Below are positions 1-10,116 of a stretch of DNA of 64,000 nt, one piece after another. The stretch is from Argentina anserina (taxonomy: Eukaryota > Streptophyta > Magnoliopsida > Rosales > Rosaceae), in NCBI RefSeq assembly GCF_933775445.1, contig NC_065877.1, positions 25,668,001 through 25,732,000 on the forward strand, written 5' to 3'. The first letter of the stretch is position 1. Each line of letters begins with the position of its first letter. The translations under genes were made by a program, and so were the position numbers. The notes under the pieces are model-generated. The model was given only the letters and a program-made list of their open reading frames with translations. It searched no databases and was not told the origin of the DNA.

Positions 1-471
1 TACAGTAATGATAACCTATATGTGTGTGAACGAGAATCTGACAACAAACGAGAATGTAGACACGTGTAAGAATAAAATTTAATTTATTGATAATCAAGCT
101 GGGGGTTACAATCTTTGTGAACTCCTCTGATTCTATCTCCACATGTAACTTGGCTCAAGAGTGACGTGCACTTGATCTTAAGAATTTGTGTTTAATTTTG
201 ATTTGGATTTGATGAAGAATGAACGATTTAGTAGCTTGATGATTCTTTGTGGACTTGAGTTCGGATTTGGACTTGATGATGAACGATCGATTTGATAGCT
301 TAATGATTCTTCGTGGACGTGAGTTTGGATTTGGATTTGATGAAGAACGATCGATTTGACAGCTTAATGATTCTTCATGAATTTGGGAGACTTCGGGACT
401 TCTCGAGAATGATCTTGCTTAAGTGATTTTCTCTCTTCTTCTCAAGTCCTCATTCTCTTCATGTTGGAAGG

Positions 472-482
472 GGTATTTATAG
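472..482 (-). promoter_or_regulatory. TATA box of the Tat LTR promoter
   Basis: The minus-strand TATAAATACCCC motif is conserved in both LTRs (also at about 12862-12872) and lies near the middle of the LTR, as expected at the U3/R border. Functional status is inferred. Confidence 0.55.
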
Positions 483-533
483 TGTCAAGGCTTCTATTTT
501 ATAGAATATTTTAATGACACTAAAATAATAAAT

Positions 534-648
534 TTCTTTAATTGTATAATTAAATCAATATGTATTTTCTTATTAATTTAAAATTAGTTATTCTCATAAC
601 TAAATTAATTAGAAAATACATATTGATTTAATTATAACCGTTAAAGAA
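534..648. repeat. Long hairpin inside the Tat LTR
   Basis: The left arm starts TTCTTTAATTGTATAATTAA and the right arm ends TTAATTATAACCGTTAAAGAA. With a short loop around TTAGTTATTCTCATAACTAA (itself palindromic) the arms pair over about 45 bp. The same inverted repeat is at about 12920-13035 in the other LTR, where the right arm has decayed. It lies in U3, upstream of the TATA box on the minus strand. Confidence 0.75.
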
Positions 649-889
649 TTTATTAATTTAATCAAATGTCCGATTACCATTTCGAATCGTTAATAACATT
701 CAATTTTTTATTTAAGTCGGAATCACGTAACTTCAATTATGATCATATGTTTATATGCTGACATGAGTTTTATTCAGATCCGCACCAACTTTTTGACTTT
801 TAGGGCCACGTGTGCAATTTTGTCGGGTTCTTGGTTGATTTAGTTTTTTAATGAAGATGATTTACTTCATTAAATTTCATCTGTCTACA

Positions 890-2230
890 AATGCCCTCAT
901 TTTAAGTCGCGCTGCAACCATGTCGTCGTCACGTGCCGAAAGCGCAGCTTGAAGTATGCACTTTGATTTGGAGAATTTGTGGAGCTAGCTTCCGAGGCTC
1001 CATAAATTTTGTAGTAATCTTTCCATTATATATTTTAATCAGATGAATCTAATTTTAAAAATCTTTCCATCCACCACCGAAAACATCTACGCCCTCGCGA
1101 CAGTAATGCCGAAAAGTACCGGAATTCATGGTCCACAGTAATACTCATCTTGTTCATGATGGTACAAAGAATGAGGTCAATGTTATCATTGATGTCCATG
1201 AACAAAGTCACATGCTCATCGTCTTTTTAGTTCCCATTTTGGCCAAGGATAAACAAATGCATCATACAGTTTATTTTAGCCAAGCATCTCAACAAACAAC
1301 AGTCTGGCAGCTCAAATCCTCCATTTTTGGCAAATATCACTCATTAACATATTGTAAGTGCGAGTAGGGCCATTTTCCATCATTCTGTCCTATAAAGTTC
1401 ATTGTAATCTCCTATTTAATCTCATACAATCTTCTAATTCAACACACAGAAGAAAGGAAGGTAGCCTCCCGTGACTTGAAACTTCTATTCCGCAACCACG
1501 TACTAACGTCTCTGGTGTTTTGTTTCTTCTTCAGGTAGCTTCTCGGCAAAGTGAGGGACCAAAATTCATGCATTTCAATAAATTAATATACAGCAATTTG
1601 GAATTCTGACCCATTCAATCCAGGTTGCGAACAACAAAACTTCACCACAGATATCAAGAATACTAGAATCAAGCTGAAGCAGACTTCGCGATCGAAGCAC
1701 GACGAAGAACAACACGGCCTCAGAAATTTTCAACATCCAAATTCCTCAAAACTTCGTCCAATCCAAGAACTAATGACACATACTTGTCTAGCACGAAGAG
1801 GAGAAGAAGAAAAATACCGGAGTTGACCTAAACGGTGGCCAGAGAGGCGATCGGAGACACTGGAAAAGCCGGCTGGTTTCTCCCTTGGTTCTCTTGCTTC
1901 CGGCGACGATAAGGCCATCCACGGCTGGAAGGGAGACGAAGATGGCGAGATGGTCACAATGCGGGTGGTGCGTCGGCCGGAGGTGCCCCGACGGCGGAGA
2001 TCGATGCCCAAGTGTGTGACGGGTTGAGGTGCGTCCGAGCTGCTTCCGGCGGCTCCTGCTCGAGTCTGCCGGACGGAGGGAGGAGGGTGTCAGCGACGAG
2101 GTCACAGCGCTTGTGGTGCGCCGAAGGTGTGGGCAAGGTTGGTGAAGGGGGCGCTTGCTCCTGGCTGTTGTGCGGGTGCGAGCTTCAGCTTGGGCTCGTG
2201 TTTTAATGCGATCCCTTTTTTTTTAAACTC
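890..2230. other. First part of the Tat cargo region, no recognisable gene
   Basis: This segment lies between the 3' LTR and the PMD gene. A 79-codon plus-strand ORF at 1128-1367 has no features I recognise. 1680-2200 is GC-rich with several short overlapping ORFs on both strands and none stands out. The GC-rich block resembles a captured 5' leader or first-exon region more than retroviral-type sequence, but this is inference. Confidence 0.5.
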
Positions 2231-2320
2231 TGACTTTGACTTTTGACTTTTGACCCCTTTTTTAGTATGACTTTGACTTTTGATATTTGATTTTTTTTAC
2301 TGGTCTGACTTTGACCCTTT
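2231..2320 (+). promoter_or_regulatory. Cluster of five W-box-like TTGAC(C/T) motifs
   Basis: TTGACT or TTGACC cores lie at 2236, 2243, 2250, 2273 and 2311 in a T-rich tract 300-390 bp upstream of the PMD start codon. TTGAC(C/T) is the core bound by WRKY transcription factors. The cluster could be part of the cargo gene's own promoter. It could also be simple-sequence slippage of a TTTGACTT unit. Confidence 0.4.
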
Positions 2321-2410
2321 TTTTTTCTTGTAGGATTTTGACAACAATCTGAGAGTCGCGATCAATCTAGCCATTCGACTACTTTCGAAACGAGTTGATT
2401 TCTAGCAGAT

Positions 2411-2642
2411 TTGAAGAACGTTAACTACCTAATTGGTTGACTGCTTTCATTTCATAGACTTGACAGCACACAATAAAAGCGTTTTAGGCTTTACGCATCA
2501 CATTCACCACGACGACTTTCAAGAGTTTGAAGAACGTAAACGGCATAATCGCTTGACTGCTTTCATTTTATAGACTTGATAACACTCAATAAAAGCATTT
2601 TAGGCTTTACACATCACATTCAGCATGGCGGCTTTCAAAAGG
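2411..2642 (+). repeat. Tandem duplication (116-bp period) across the PMD start codon
   Basis: Copies begin at 2411 and 2527 (TTGAAGAACGT..AC) and share TGACTGCTTTCATTT.ATAGACTTGA and TTTTAGGCTTTAC.CATCACATTCA. The second copy carries the PMD ATG at 2625. The corresponding place in the first copy reads ACG, so only the downstream copy can start translation there. Confidence 0.8.
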
Positions 2643-5430
2643 TTCAAAGACGGGATGATCACTATCCTCGACGATGTTGAAGATGAGCAACAAGAAGGCA
2701 CCAATTTAACTGTATATCCCTCTCTCACTGGGCCATTCGCCTTTGAAGCTCCATTTTATGGCAGCTCAACTCCCGTCTCGCAGTGGTCTTACGCAGTGAA
2801 TTGCCAAGTAGCCAGCTTCCAATCACCCAAGTTAGGCAACAAGGAGCTAAGTTCAGACTTTTTGATGTTGACTGCACATCGTGACAAAGATGCTCCTATG
2901 GAGTCGTTCAAGCTTCTCCACGACTCTATATCTAACAACTCTGTGTGATAGGGTATGTTTCAAACTACCAACGGCTTTACCTATACAGAGTGCTACTGGG
3001 AGTGGGTAGAAGGCGGGCCTCATTCGAGCAGTGTTTGCGTCATTATTCAGCTATGATCGTGTTGCTCCCGTGGTGCGAGCTTTTTGTGAATATTGGTGCC
3101 CTTCTATGAACACTCTACACACATCGCAAGGGGAGATGTCTATATCTCTTTTGGACCTTGAGTATATTGGAGGCTTGCTTATCCTTGGCAGGTTTTATGA
3201 CGAAGTCGTTCCACCCATTGATGAGTTTTCTGCAAAGAGCAAACAATGGGAGCTTCTCATCCCCAAAACCTGTTGTTATTTGTTTCTTGCTTACCATAGA
3301 TTGTGTAAGATAGAGCGTAGCAACGTGAAGATAACTACATGGATACGGTATTGGTATAAAAGAAAGATGAGATACAAGAGACCTCCTGCCAAGATGAGAT
3401 ACGGGAATTCGCCAGCGAACTCTGGAAGACCTTTCACCATTCGAGAATTTAGGCGTAGAAGAAGCAATCATGAAATATGTTTACCTCTCTGCCTTTTATG
3501 CGTGTTGGCTTCATTTGTTCGTATTCCTGAAGAATGATGCAGGTTTTATTCATGCAGGAGTTTTTAAGATCGCTTACAGAATGCCCCGAGGTCAGAACTA
3601 TTGTCTGGCGGTTCCCGTATTGGCGAATATATATCAAGGTTTGAATGCCATATCTGTCTCTAATGATCCAGGAAGTTGTCCAACCACGCTTCCTTTTCAT
3701 TACTTGTACGGGTGGTTGGGCGAATATTTTGGCACCCATTTCTTCTCTCGACATCCAGAAAGCTTCAGGCTCTTGATGGTCCATATTTTAGGGGAATTTT
3801 CGGCAAGACATTTTGAGGATGGGTAGGCCCATGCCTTATTCACTGCTTGTGATGACGTGCAGATAGAACGATTTGCCAAAACTCTGAGTGTGCGCAAACG
3901 GATTGTGGACACCCATGGAGCCTCTCCTTCGGATTCTGCCTATCTGATTAGTCTTTGCTCCGGATTTGTGTCCTTGTGGCAAGTTAGTCGGCAAGTAATC
4001 GAACCCTATAGCCCTCAACGATTCAGCCGACAATTCGGATATGTTCAGGGTGTTCCCGGAGGTTCCCACGAAGATCGTCGGCCCGTAACTTTGGCTTGTT
4101 CATACTTGTTTTGGGATAATTTGACGAAGCTCGGCATAAAGGTGAGGCGATCCTGCCTATGAAAAGCGACATCACGAAGCTTATGGGTACTCAGGACTAC
4201 GTCCAATGGTGGTTCAAAGTTCATCATCGTGCATTGAAGAAGCCTATGAAGATAATCATTGTGAATTTGCAGCAACAAGAGCCTCCAAAAGCTAAAGGAG
4301 ACGACCGTGCGACAACTCATTTTCAAATTTTGGTCAACGTCCAGCTTTGCCCCCCGGTTAATAACTATCAGGTTCCACCTCCTCCAATTTTGGAAGGAAT
4401 CAGAGATTCATCAGATTCTCGCCCCAAACCGAAGGAGAAGGTCGCTACATCCAGAAGGCATAACGGAAGCTGCAGTAGTGCCCACAGTGACGTGCACTTC
4501 AAATGTCAAAAGAGGAATGATGCTGATCTTGGCCCTATTTACTACAATCCCGCGCATGTTGAGGTATTCACTTGAACATTTTTGTTGTAGTTGCTTTTGT
4601 ACTTGTCCCATTTAGTTATGTTGAATGTATCATATTCAACAGTTCACTTATTGCCGACTTGACCCGATTTTGTTCCTCCCAGCTTGAAGATATCGGTTAT
4701 TTTGATGAACTCTGCCCAGGTGACAGCGTTCAATTTCTTTTTGAGGAGTGTGCAGCTAATACTCCCCAGAAAAAAAAAGTACGTCGAAAGGAGAGTACAA
4801 AGCCTTCAGAAAGCAATATTTCTTGAAGCTTCTGTGTGCGATATTGAGATAGTGGATACAAGTCAATGGCTCTACAACATCCGCATAAAAGCAGCTACAG
4901 AAGTTTGTGCAAAGATAGAAGGCTTGATAGCGACGTATTCTCTTAAGATGATTATTGCTGGGAAGAATGAACTTGATATGTTGACGAATGAACTTAGCAA
5001 ATATGAAGTCGACCCATCAACAATCAACAACAAATTGGAGCAGTTGAGGACAAGCCTTACCCTGTATGACTCGGTAAGACTTGCATGCACTCACAAATGC
5101 GCCATGGGCACAAGCGCCCAAAAATTATTTGAGACAGAGTCTGAAATCACGACAGCTTAAGAGATTCGACAAAATACTTTTGATAAGCGTCAGTCTACAC
5201 TTGAGTCCCTTGAGAACTTGAAGAAAGAACAATAAAAGCTAGAGCAGACGTTGGACTCGCTAGATGTGGACCTTCTTCTTCACGATGCAAGACTTATTGA
5301 TCTAGAACAGAAGAAGTGCCAAATCCGAGAGATTCCAGAACTGACTGCAGCAGAGATTGAAGAGGTAAAGAAGTTGCGAGCTAGTTTTGAAGAACATCGT
5401 AGTAGCTTCAAGTGTTTGACCTGGATATGA
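2625..5430 (+). pseudogene. Plant mobile domain (PMD, aminotransferase-like) gene, broken, antisense inside the Tat element
   Basis: Pieces in several frames join into one PMD-family protein. 2625-2948 is the N-terminus (MAAFKRFKDGMITILDDVED.., FAFEAPF). 2950-3200 has YTECYWEWVE and then the core LFSYDRVAPVVRAFCEYWCP..NTLHTS.GEMSISLLDLEYIGGL..GRFYDEVVPP. 3470-3826 continues with YVYLSAFYACWLHLFVF and LAVPVLANIYQGLNAIS. 3857-4575 is the tail of the domain and a linker. 4684-5430 is a long coiled-coil segment in a single frame (stops at 5158 and 5233) ending at TGA 5428-5430. At least one nonsense codon (2946) and several frameshifts separate the pieces, although some gaps could once have been introns. 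PMD proteins of Arabidopsis (MAIN, MAIL1) are nuclear and act in silencing, and relatives are known inside transposons. Here the gene runs opposite to the host element and starts 1.7 kb from its 3' LTR. Confidence 0.8.
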
Positions 5431-5768
5431 TAGCTGGCTTGAATGATCGAGACTTGCTCTTTTTTTTTGTTATGTTTTTTTTTCAATCATCTTGTAATAA
5501 GTCGATTTTGAAATTCAACATATTATCAGTGAAATAAGAATTTGTTTTATCATTTGATGGACAAACCCTTATTTTTATTTTGGTGTGACTGAATTTAAGA
5601 TTGTTATTCTCAAGCTGCCTACGTATCATTCTAAAGAAGGAATCAAGTCATCACGTAGTTCAAGGTTTTTTTTTTGCCTCGTGCAGTTTAAGCTCATGCA
5701 GGCGTGGAGCATTTTTTTTGTCTAATGCAGTTTAGGCTCGTGCTGACTTGGAGCATACATTGACGTTT
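5431..5768. other. Non-coding join between PMD tail and integrase end
   Basis: A T-rich stretch with two copies of a CTCGTGC-AGTTTA..GCTC.TGC phrase (around 5679-5755). No gene is visible. It probably holds the 3' ends of both convergent units: PMD on plus, integrase on minus. Confidence 0.4.
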
Positions 5769-6992
5769 TCAAGCATGGTACTTTTTCAAGAACTTGTCGT
5801 TGATGGGACCGATCCTCAGACCGTCTTCCATCACAATTTTATAAGCCTCATTGGTGTTTACTTCTTTGACAACGTAAGGACCATCCCACTTTGACTTGAA
5901 TTTGGAGTCAGTCTTGTGCGTCATAATGATGGGTCTTCGAACAACAAGAACTAAATCATCAACTTGAAAATGACCGTGGTCGAACACCTTTGTTGAAGGC
6001 ATGTGACATCTGAGCTTGGTAGCATTCCAGGTGTTGTTGTGCATCAAGCCTCTTCTCGTCCAAAGCTTCTAACTCTTGAAGGTGCAACTTGACATTTTCC
6101 TCATTTGTGAGACTTTCTTGCAAAGCGATTCTCGATGACGAAATTTCTTTCTCTAATGGTAACACGGCTTCGACACCATAGACGAGATAATAAGGTGTAG
6201 CATTTATGGCTGTCCGATACGTTATTCTATAAGCCCAGAGGGCTTCGCCCAGAATCTCATGTCAATCCCTCTACTTCTTGCTGACAGTTTTCTTCAGAAT
6301 GTTACAAAGTGTTTTATTGAATGCTTCTCCCAAACCATTTTCCGGGGCGTTGTACATCGAAGAGAAGTGAAGTTTGAAGTGGAATTTCTTGCTCAACTTT
6401 TCTGTTGCGGTATTGGAGAAGTACTTGGCGTTGTCTGTGATGATGCATCGCGGTATACCATAGCATTGTATAATGCTTCCCGTAATGAAGTCCACAATAT
6501 TTTCTTTCTTTATTTCTTTGAGCAGTATCGCCTCTGCCCACTTTGAGAAGGAATCTGTGGCTGCCAGAATGTACATATGACCAGCCAATAATTTCGGAGT
6601 GATGGGTCTAATTGCATCTATTCCCCAGACGTCGAATGGGTGCGAAGCAATTGTCGGATGCAACAGCTCACGTGGCTGATGAATGAATTTGGCATGAAAC
6701 TGACAAGCTTGGTATTTTTGCGCATACTCCATACAATCCTTGACCATGGTGGGCCAATAATACCCTAGTCGTCTTACTTGAATATATAACTTTGGTCCTG
6801 ACTAATGTGCTCCACACACTCCAGAATGAACCTCTTCCATGGCTTTGACCGCTTCATGTTTTCCCAAGCATCGAAGGGGTAATCCGTCAAATGACCTCCG
6901 ATATAAAGTTTTTTTGTAGTAGAGGAAGCGTGGTGCTCGCCGCTTGATGCTCCACCTTTACTTCGAATTTTCGAGAAGCTTATTGTTCTCAA
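5769..6992 (-). pseudogene. Integrase of the Tat-like element, broken
   Basis: Reading minus, 6774-6992 is the poorly conserved lead-in and 6271-6747 the core. That piece opens with the CC half of the zinc-binding region (DCMEYAQKYQACQFH), followed by the catalytic aspartates in FDVWGIDAIRPI and CIITDNAKYF and the glutamate in ENGLGEAFNK. 5769-6047 is the C-terminal domain (KFKSKWDGPYVVKEV...GPINDKFLKKY). The DDE residues are kept but the frame is interrupted between 6047 and 6271. Integrase would insert the cDNA copy into the genome. This copy cannot make a whole enzyme. Confidence 0.82.
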
Positions 6993-7065
6993 GATAGTCG
7001 ATAAAAGGATGTCTCAAATCTTCAACGTCAATGGTGTAAACTGACACTACATGAGAACTGCCAGA

Positions 7066-7440
7066 CTAGAGTGAATGCTTTGTTGTCATGACCCACCTTT
7101 GGCAAATAAGAATGTCTAAAATTTCATCTCTAGACAATGCCAAAGTTTCCACTAAGTTTGCCAATGCGTCCGTCATTTGATTTTCTTTCCGTGGCACATG
7201 TATGAGTGTAACATTATTAAAGCCCTTCAAGAGTTGTGTGGTGAGTTGGAAATAAAGTACCAAATCTTCTTTCTTGACCTCGTAATTAGTGAGCAGTTGA
7301 TCAATTACCAACTTCGAGTCTCCATACACTTTGAGACTTTGGATTTCAATTTCTAACGATGTTTGCAATCCCATGATCAACGCTTGGTACTCTGCGACAT
7401 TGTTGGAGCACAGTTCCCCAAGAGTGAAAGAATAAGACAA
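7066..7440 (-). pseudogene. Second (archaeal-type) RNase H of the Tat-like element
   Basis: The sequence LCSNNVAEYQALIMGLQ...KVYGDSKLVIDQL...HVPRKENQMTDALANL carries the E of NVAEY, the D of GDSKL and the D of TDALA, three acidic positions of the RNase H fold. This additional RNase H directly after the usual one is diagnostic of Tat/Ogre-type elements. It is separated from 7450-7872 by a frame change. Confidence 0.78.
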
Positions 7441-7449
7441 TATCTGTTT

Positions 7450-7872
7450 TTATCGAGAGACAAAGATAACACTAGCCCCTGCCCTAGATGAGATATCGAA
7501 AAACATCTTCCAAGTAGGGAGGACCTCTGCAAAGAAGACTTCCTCGTCCGGAAATTCATCTGAGATTTCCCAATCTGCTGGAATAGGGTGGTCTGCCAAA
7601 AAGTCGGCCAACGCCTGTCCTTTTACTGCTTTAGCTGGCACATAAACGATGTCGTATTGGTTCAATAATAACGCCCACTTAGCCATGCACCATGTCAGAA
7701 CTGGTTTAGATAATATGAACTTAACTGGATCGGCTCGCGCCACCAAGTGCATTGTGTAAGGTTGCATGTAATACCTCAACTTTTGAATGGCGAAGACAAG
7801 TGCAAGACACATCTTCTCTATCGGCGGATAATTTAGCTCAGGTCCGGTGAGGGTCTGACTTAAGTAATACAA
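7450..7872 (-). pseudogene. First RNase H and connection of the Tat-like element
   Basis: YYLSQTLTGPELNYPPIEKMCLALVFAIQKLRYYM is the standard gypsy RNase H segment, followed by the connection LTWCMAKWALLLNQYDIVYVP and QALADFLADHP. Upstream, 7873-8167 has no long frame and represents the decayed join to reverse transcriptase. Confidence 0.78.
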
Positions 7873-8167
7873 GGCTTTCTCCTTTTTGGCTTCATTTTCT
7901 TGGGCAAGAATGGCCCCAAGTTATCTCTCTTGAGCCACGATGCAAATCATAAGAGGTTTCCCGGCGATAGGTGCACCCAACACCGGATGATTCACCATGT
8001 ATTTCTTTATGCTCTCATCCCATAAAAATGGAACATCTTTCATCATGAGTCGACTTAATGGATGGCAACGGCCCACCATGTTTGATAATCGTCTGATGAA
8101 GGCAAGTCGTCCTTAGAGGCTTTTCAACTCGCGCAAATTTCTTGGCTCTGGCATTTCCTAGATGGCT

Positions 8168-8728
8168 TTAATTTTTGATTGGTCTACCTTGATGCCTCAG
8201 TGCTTCACGATGAATCCAAGAAATTTTCCAGAATTGACGCCGAAGGTAAACTTCAAGGGATTCCCTATGGTGCACTCTTCGTAGATCTTGCAGGTGTTCA
8301 CTTATTTTCTTTGTTTTGACAACCAAATCATCAACATAGCATTCTACATACTTGTGCAGCATATCACCGAAAATTTTCTGCATAGCGCGTTGGTACGTTG
8401 CACCTGCATTTTTTAACCCGAATGGTATGACCTTATAGCAATAAATTCCTTTGGAAGTTCGAAATGCAGTGAGTTTCTCATCCTCTAAGGCCATCCTTAT
8501 CTGGTTCTAACTTGATGATTTGTCCATGAATGACAAAACCTCATGCCCGGTTGTCGCATCCACCACGAGCTCTATGATTGGCAGAATGAAATCATCTTTT
8601 AGACATGCTTCATTTAAGTCACAAAAATCTACACAAACGCGTATTTGTTTGTTATTCTTCTTGACAGGAATAATGTTTGCGATCCACTGGGGATATTGAA
8701 CCTCTCTAATGAAGCCTGTGGCAATCAA
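8168..8728 (-). pseudogene. Reverse transcriptase of the Tat-like element, broken
   Basis: 8507-8728 holds the finger motif GFIREVQYPQWIANIIPVKK and RVCVDFCDLNEACLKDDF. After a frameshift, 8168-8494 holds KVIPFGLKNAGATYQRAM and the catalytic box YVDDLVVKT. The expected metal-binding D in the MD.SSG region is where the frame breaks (FMDKSSS then stop). Confidence 0.82.
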
Positions 8729-9021
8729 CTTATCAACTTCTGCTACAATTTGAGGAATAAATTTTGTTCGAAAGCATCTTTATGTTTGCTTGGTCGACCG
8801 AGTCTCCGGTTTGACAGCAAATCGATGAACTGCTACCTTTGGATCCAGGCCGGGCATTTCTTTGTACGTCCAAGCAAATATCTTTGTACTCGAGCAACAG
8901 ATCAAGATATTTTTTTTCTTCTTCGGAACTTTAAGACGCACTCACAAAAATAGGTCTTGGGTCTTTCTCTATTCCCAAGTTAATCTCCTTAAGTCTTAAG
9001 TTTGTCCATAGTGGCTTGCCT

Positions 9022-9043
9022 CCCCCCCCCCCCCCCCCCCCCC
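9022..9043 (+). repeat. Run of 22 C residues (G22 on the coding strand)
   Basis: An uninterrupted homopolymer inside the decayed protease-RT linker of the Tat element. It could be a genuine expanded tract with G-quadruplex potential on the minus strand, or an assembly or sequencing length error. Confidence 0.9.
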
Positions 9044-10086
9044 GTCTTCAAGTTCTGGAGGAGTTTAGTCTACTTCAATTTCAAAATATTCATGATCGTC
9101 TTCCTCTACGACATCTGCTTCTGCCACCGTGACATGATAAGAGGTTTGGACAATGTCATCCTCACCGCCATTATCGAGATTTCTATCTCCTTTTTGGCCA
9201 ATGAATATGATGATATGTTGCTTCACTTTGAGTTGATTCGTGGAATCCACTTTCAACACACAATGCCTCTTCATGCGTGACGGGATAAGACTTCGGATTT
9301 CTTTGCTCTCCGCTTGACTACAAGTCGTTTTCCTTTTGCATATTTTTCGTTCCTTAGGTGCTTAGATCCTTTCCAATGCAGGCTTTCGCGGAATGGGGTT
9401 TGACTCTTTCTTATCTCTATCTGAACTTGACATCCTTTTAAATACGGAGATCCGAGTGGTTATACTACCGATGCGATTGAAGACTGAACCTCTACTTGTT
9501 GTCATGTTCACACTGTCAAAAATCGACGCCCTTGTGATTGATCATTCAATACATTCAGATGTTGCTCTTCGGGAACCTGGACGAATGCGATCGAGCAACG
9601 AAATGCGAGGGTTTGACTGACCTCTTGACTCTTCTCTTCAACTACCTCGACACTGATATGTTGCACACTGGCTCGCTCCACCCTTTTTCTTCCTGAAATT
9701 ATGATTGGCTTGCTCGAAGTGAAACTGAGATGAGCTTTAGAAGGATCAACTGTTGCCCCTTGCTCTCTTAACTTCTTTTGTGATTCATCGAACTCATGCG
9801 CCATCTTTGCTGCAGCTTGATCGTCCTTTTTGCTTGATGAACCAAAGTCATATCTAGCATTTTTTAACAGCTTGTATGCGTTAGGATCGAACCCTTCACT
9901 TGTTCTTTTCTTGGGCAGCCATCCATGTTCTGTCTTACCTTGAATTGGTTTGACAAACCCCTTTAGTGGCTGCTTTGTAGGATTTCGGTTGCTAACCTTT
10001 ATTAATGGCAATGTTGATTCCTCCCTCAACAATTTCACATCATCCTCTTCTAATTTACGTGGACACTCTTGTGACTTGGTCCCCAC
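9044..10086 (-). pseudogene. Protease-RT linker of the Tat-like element
   Basis: The 9508-10086 frame includes HGWLPKKRTSEGFDPNAYKLLKNARYDF and ISGRKRVERASVQHISVEVVEE, phrases recurrent in the hydrophilic spacer between protease and RT in Tat-type polyproteins. No enzymatic motif is present. The 9044-9500 part is degenerate. Confidence 0.6.
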
Positions 10087-10116
10087 AAATGGAGACCCCC
10101 TCCCTTCGTCTAGACT

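Larger units (their letters stand above)
23..889 (-). repeat. 3' LTR of the Tat-like element (867 bp)
   Basis: On the plus strand it runs from TGTGTGAACG to GTCTACA. On the minus strand a TATA box (TATAAATACCCC) lies at about 472-482, so U3 is roughly 445-889 and R/U5 lies to its left. About 2.5 copies of a 64-bp tandem repeat occupy 209-385 (GATTCTT..GTGGAC at 241, 305 and 369). A long hairpin spans 534-648. The sequence just outside, 890-905, reads as a modest purine tract on the minus strand (AAAATGAGGGCATT), the expected polypurine tract position. Confidence 0.85.

Noticed and set aside
1730..2206. Several overlapping 60-105 codon ORFs in the GC-rich cargo segment
   Set aside because: They overlap on both strands, as expected from GC-rich DNA lacking stops, and none has recognisable motifs.
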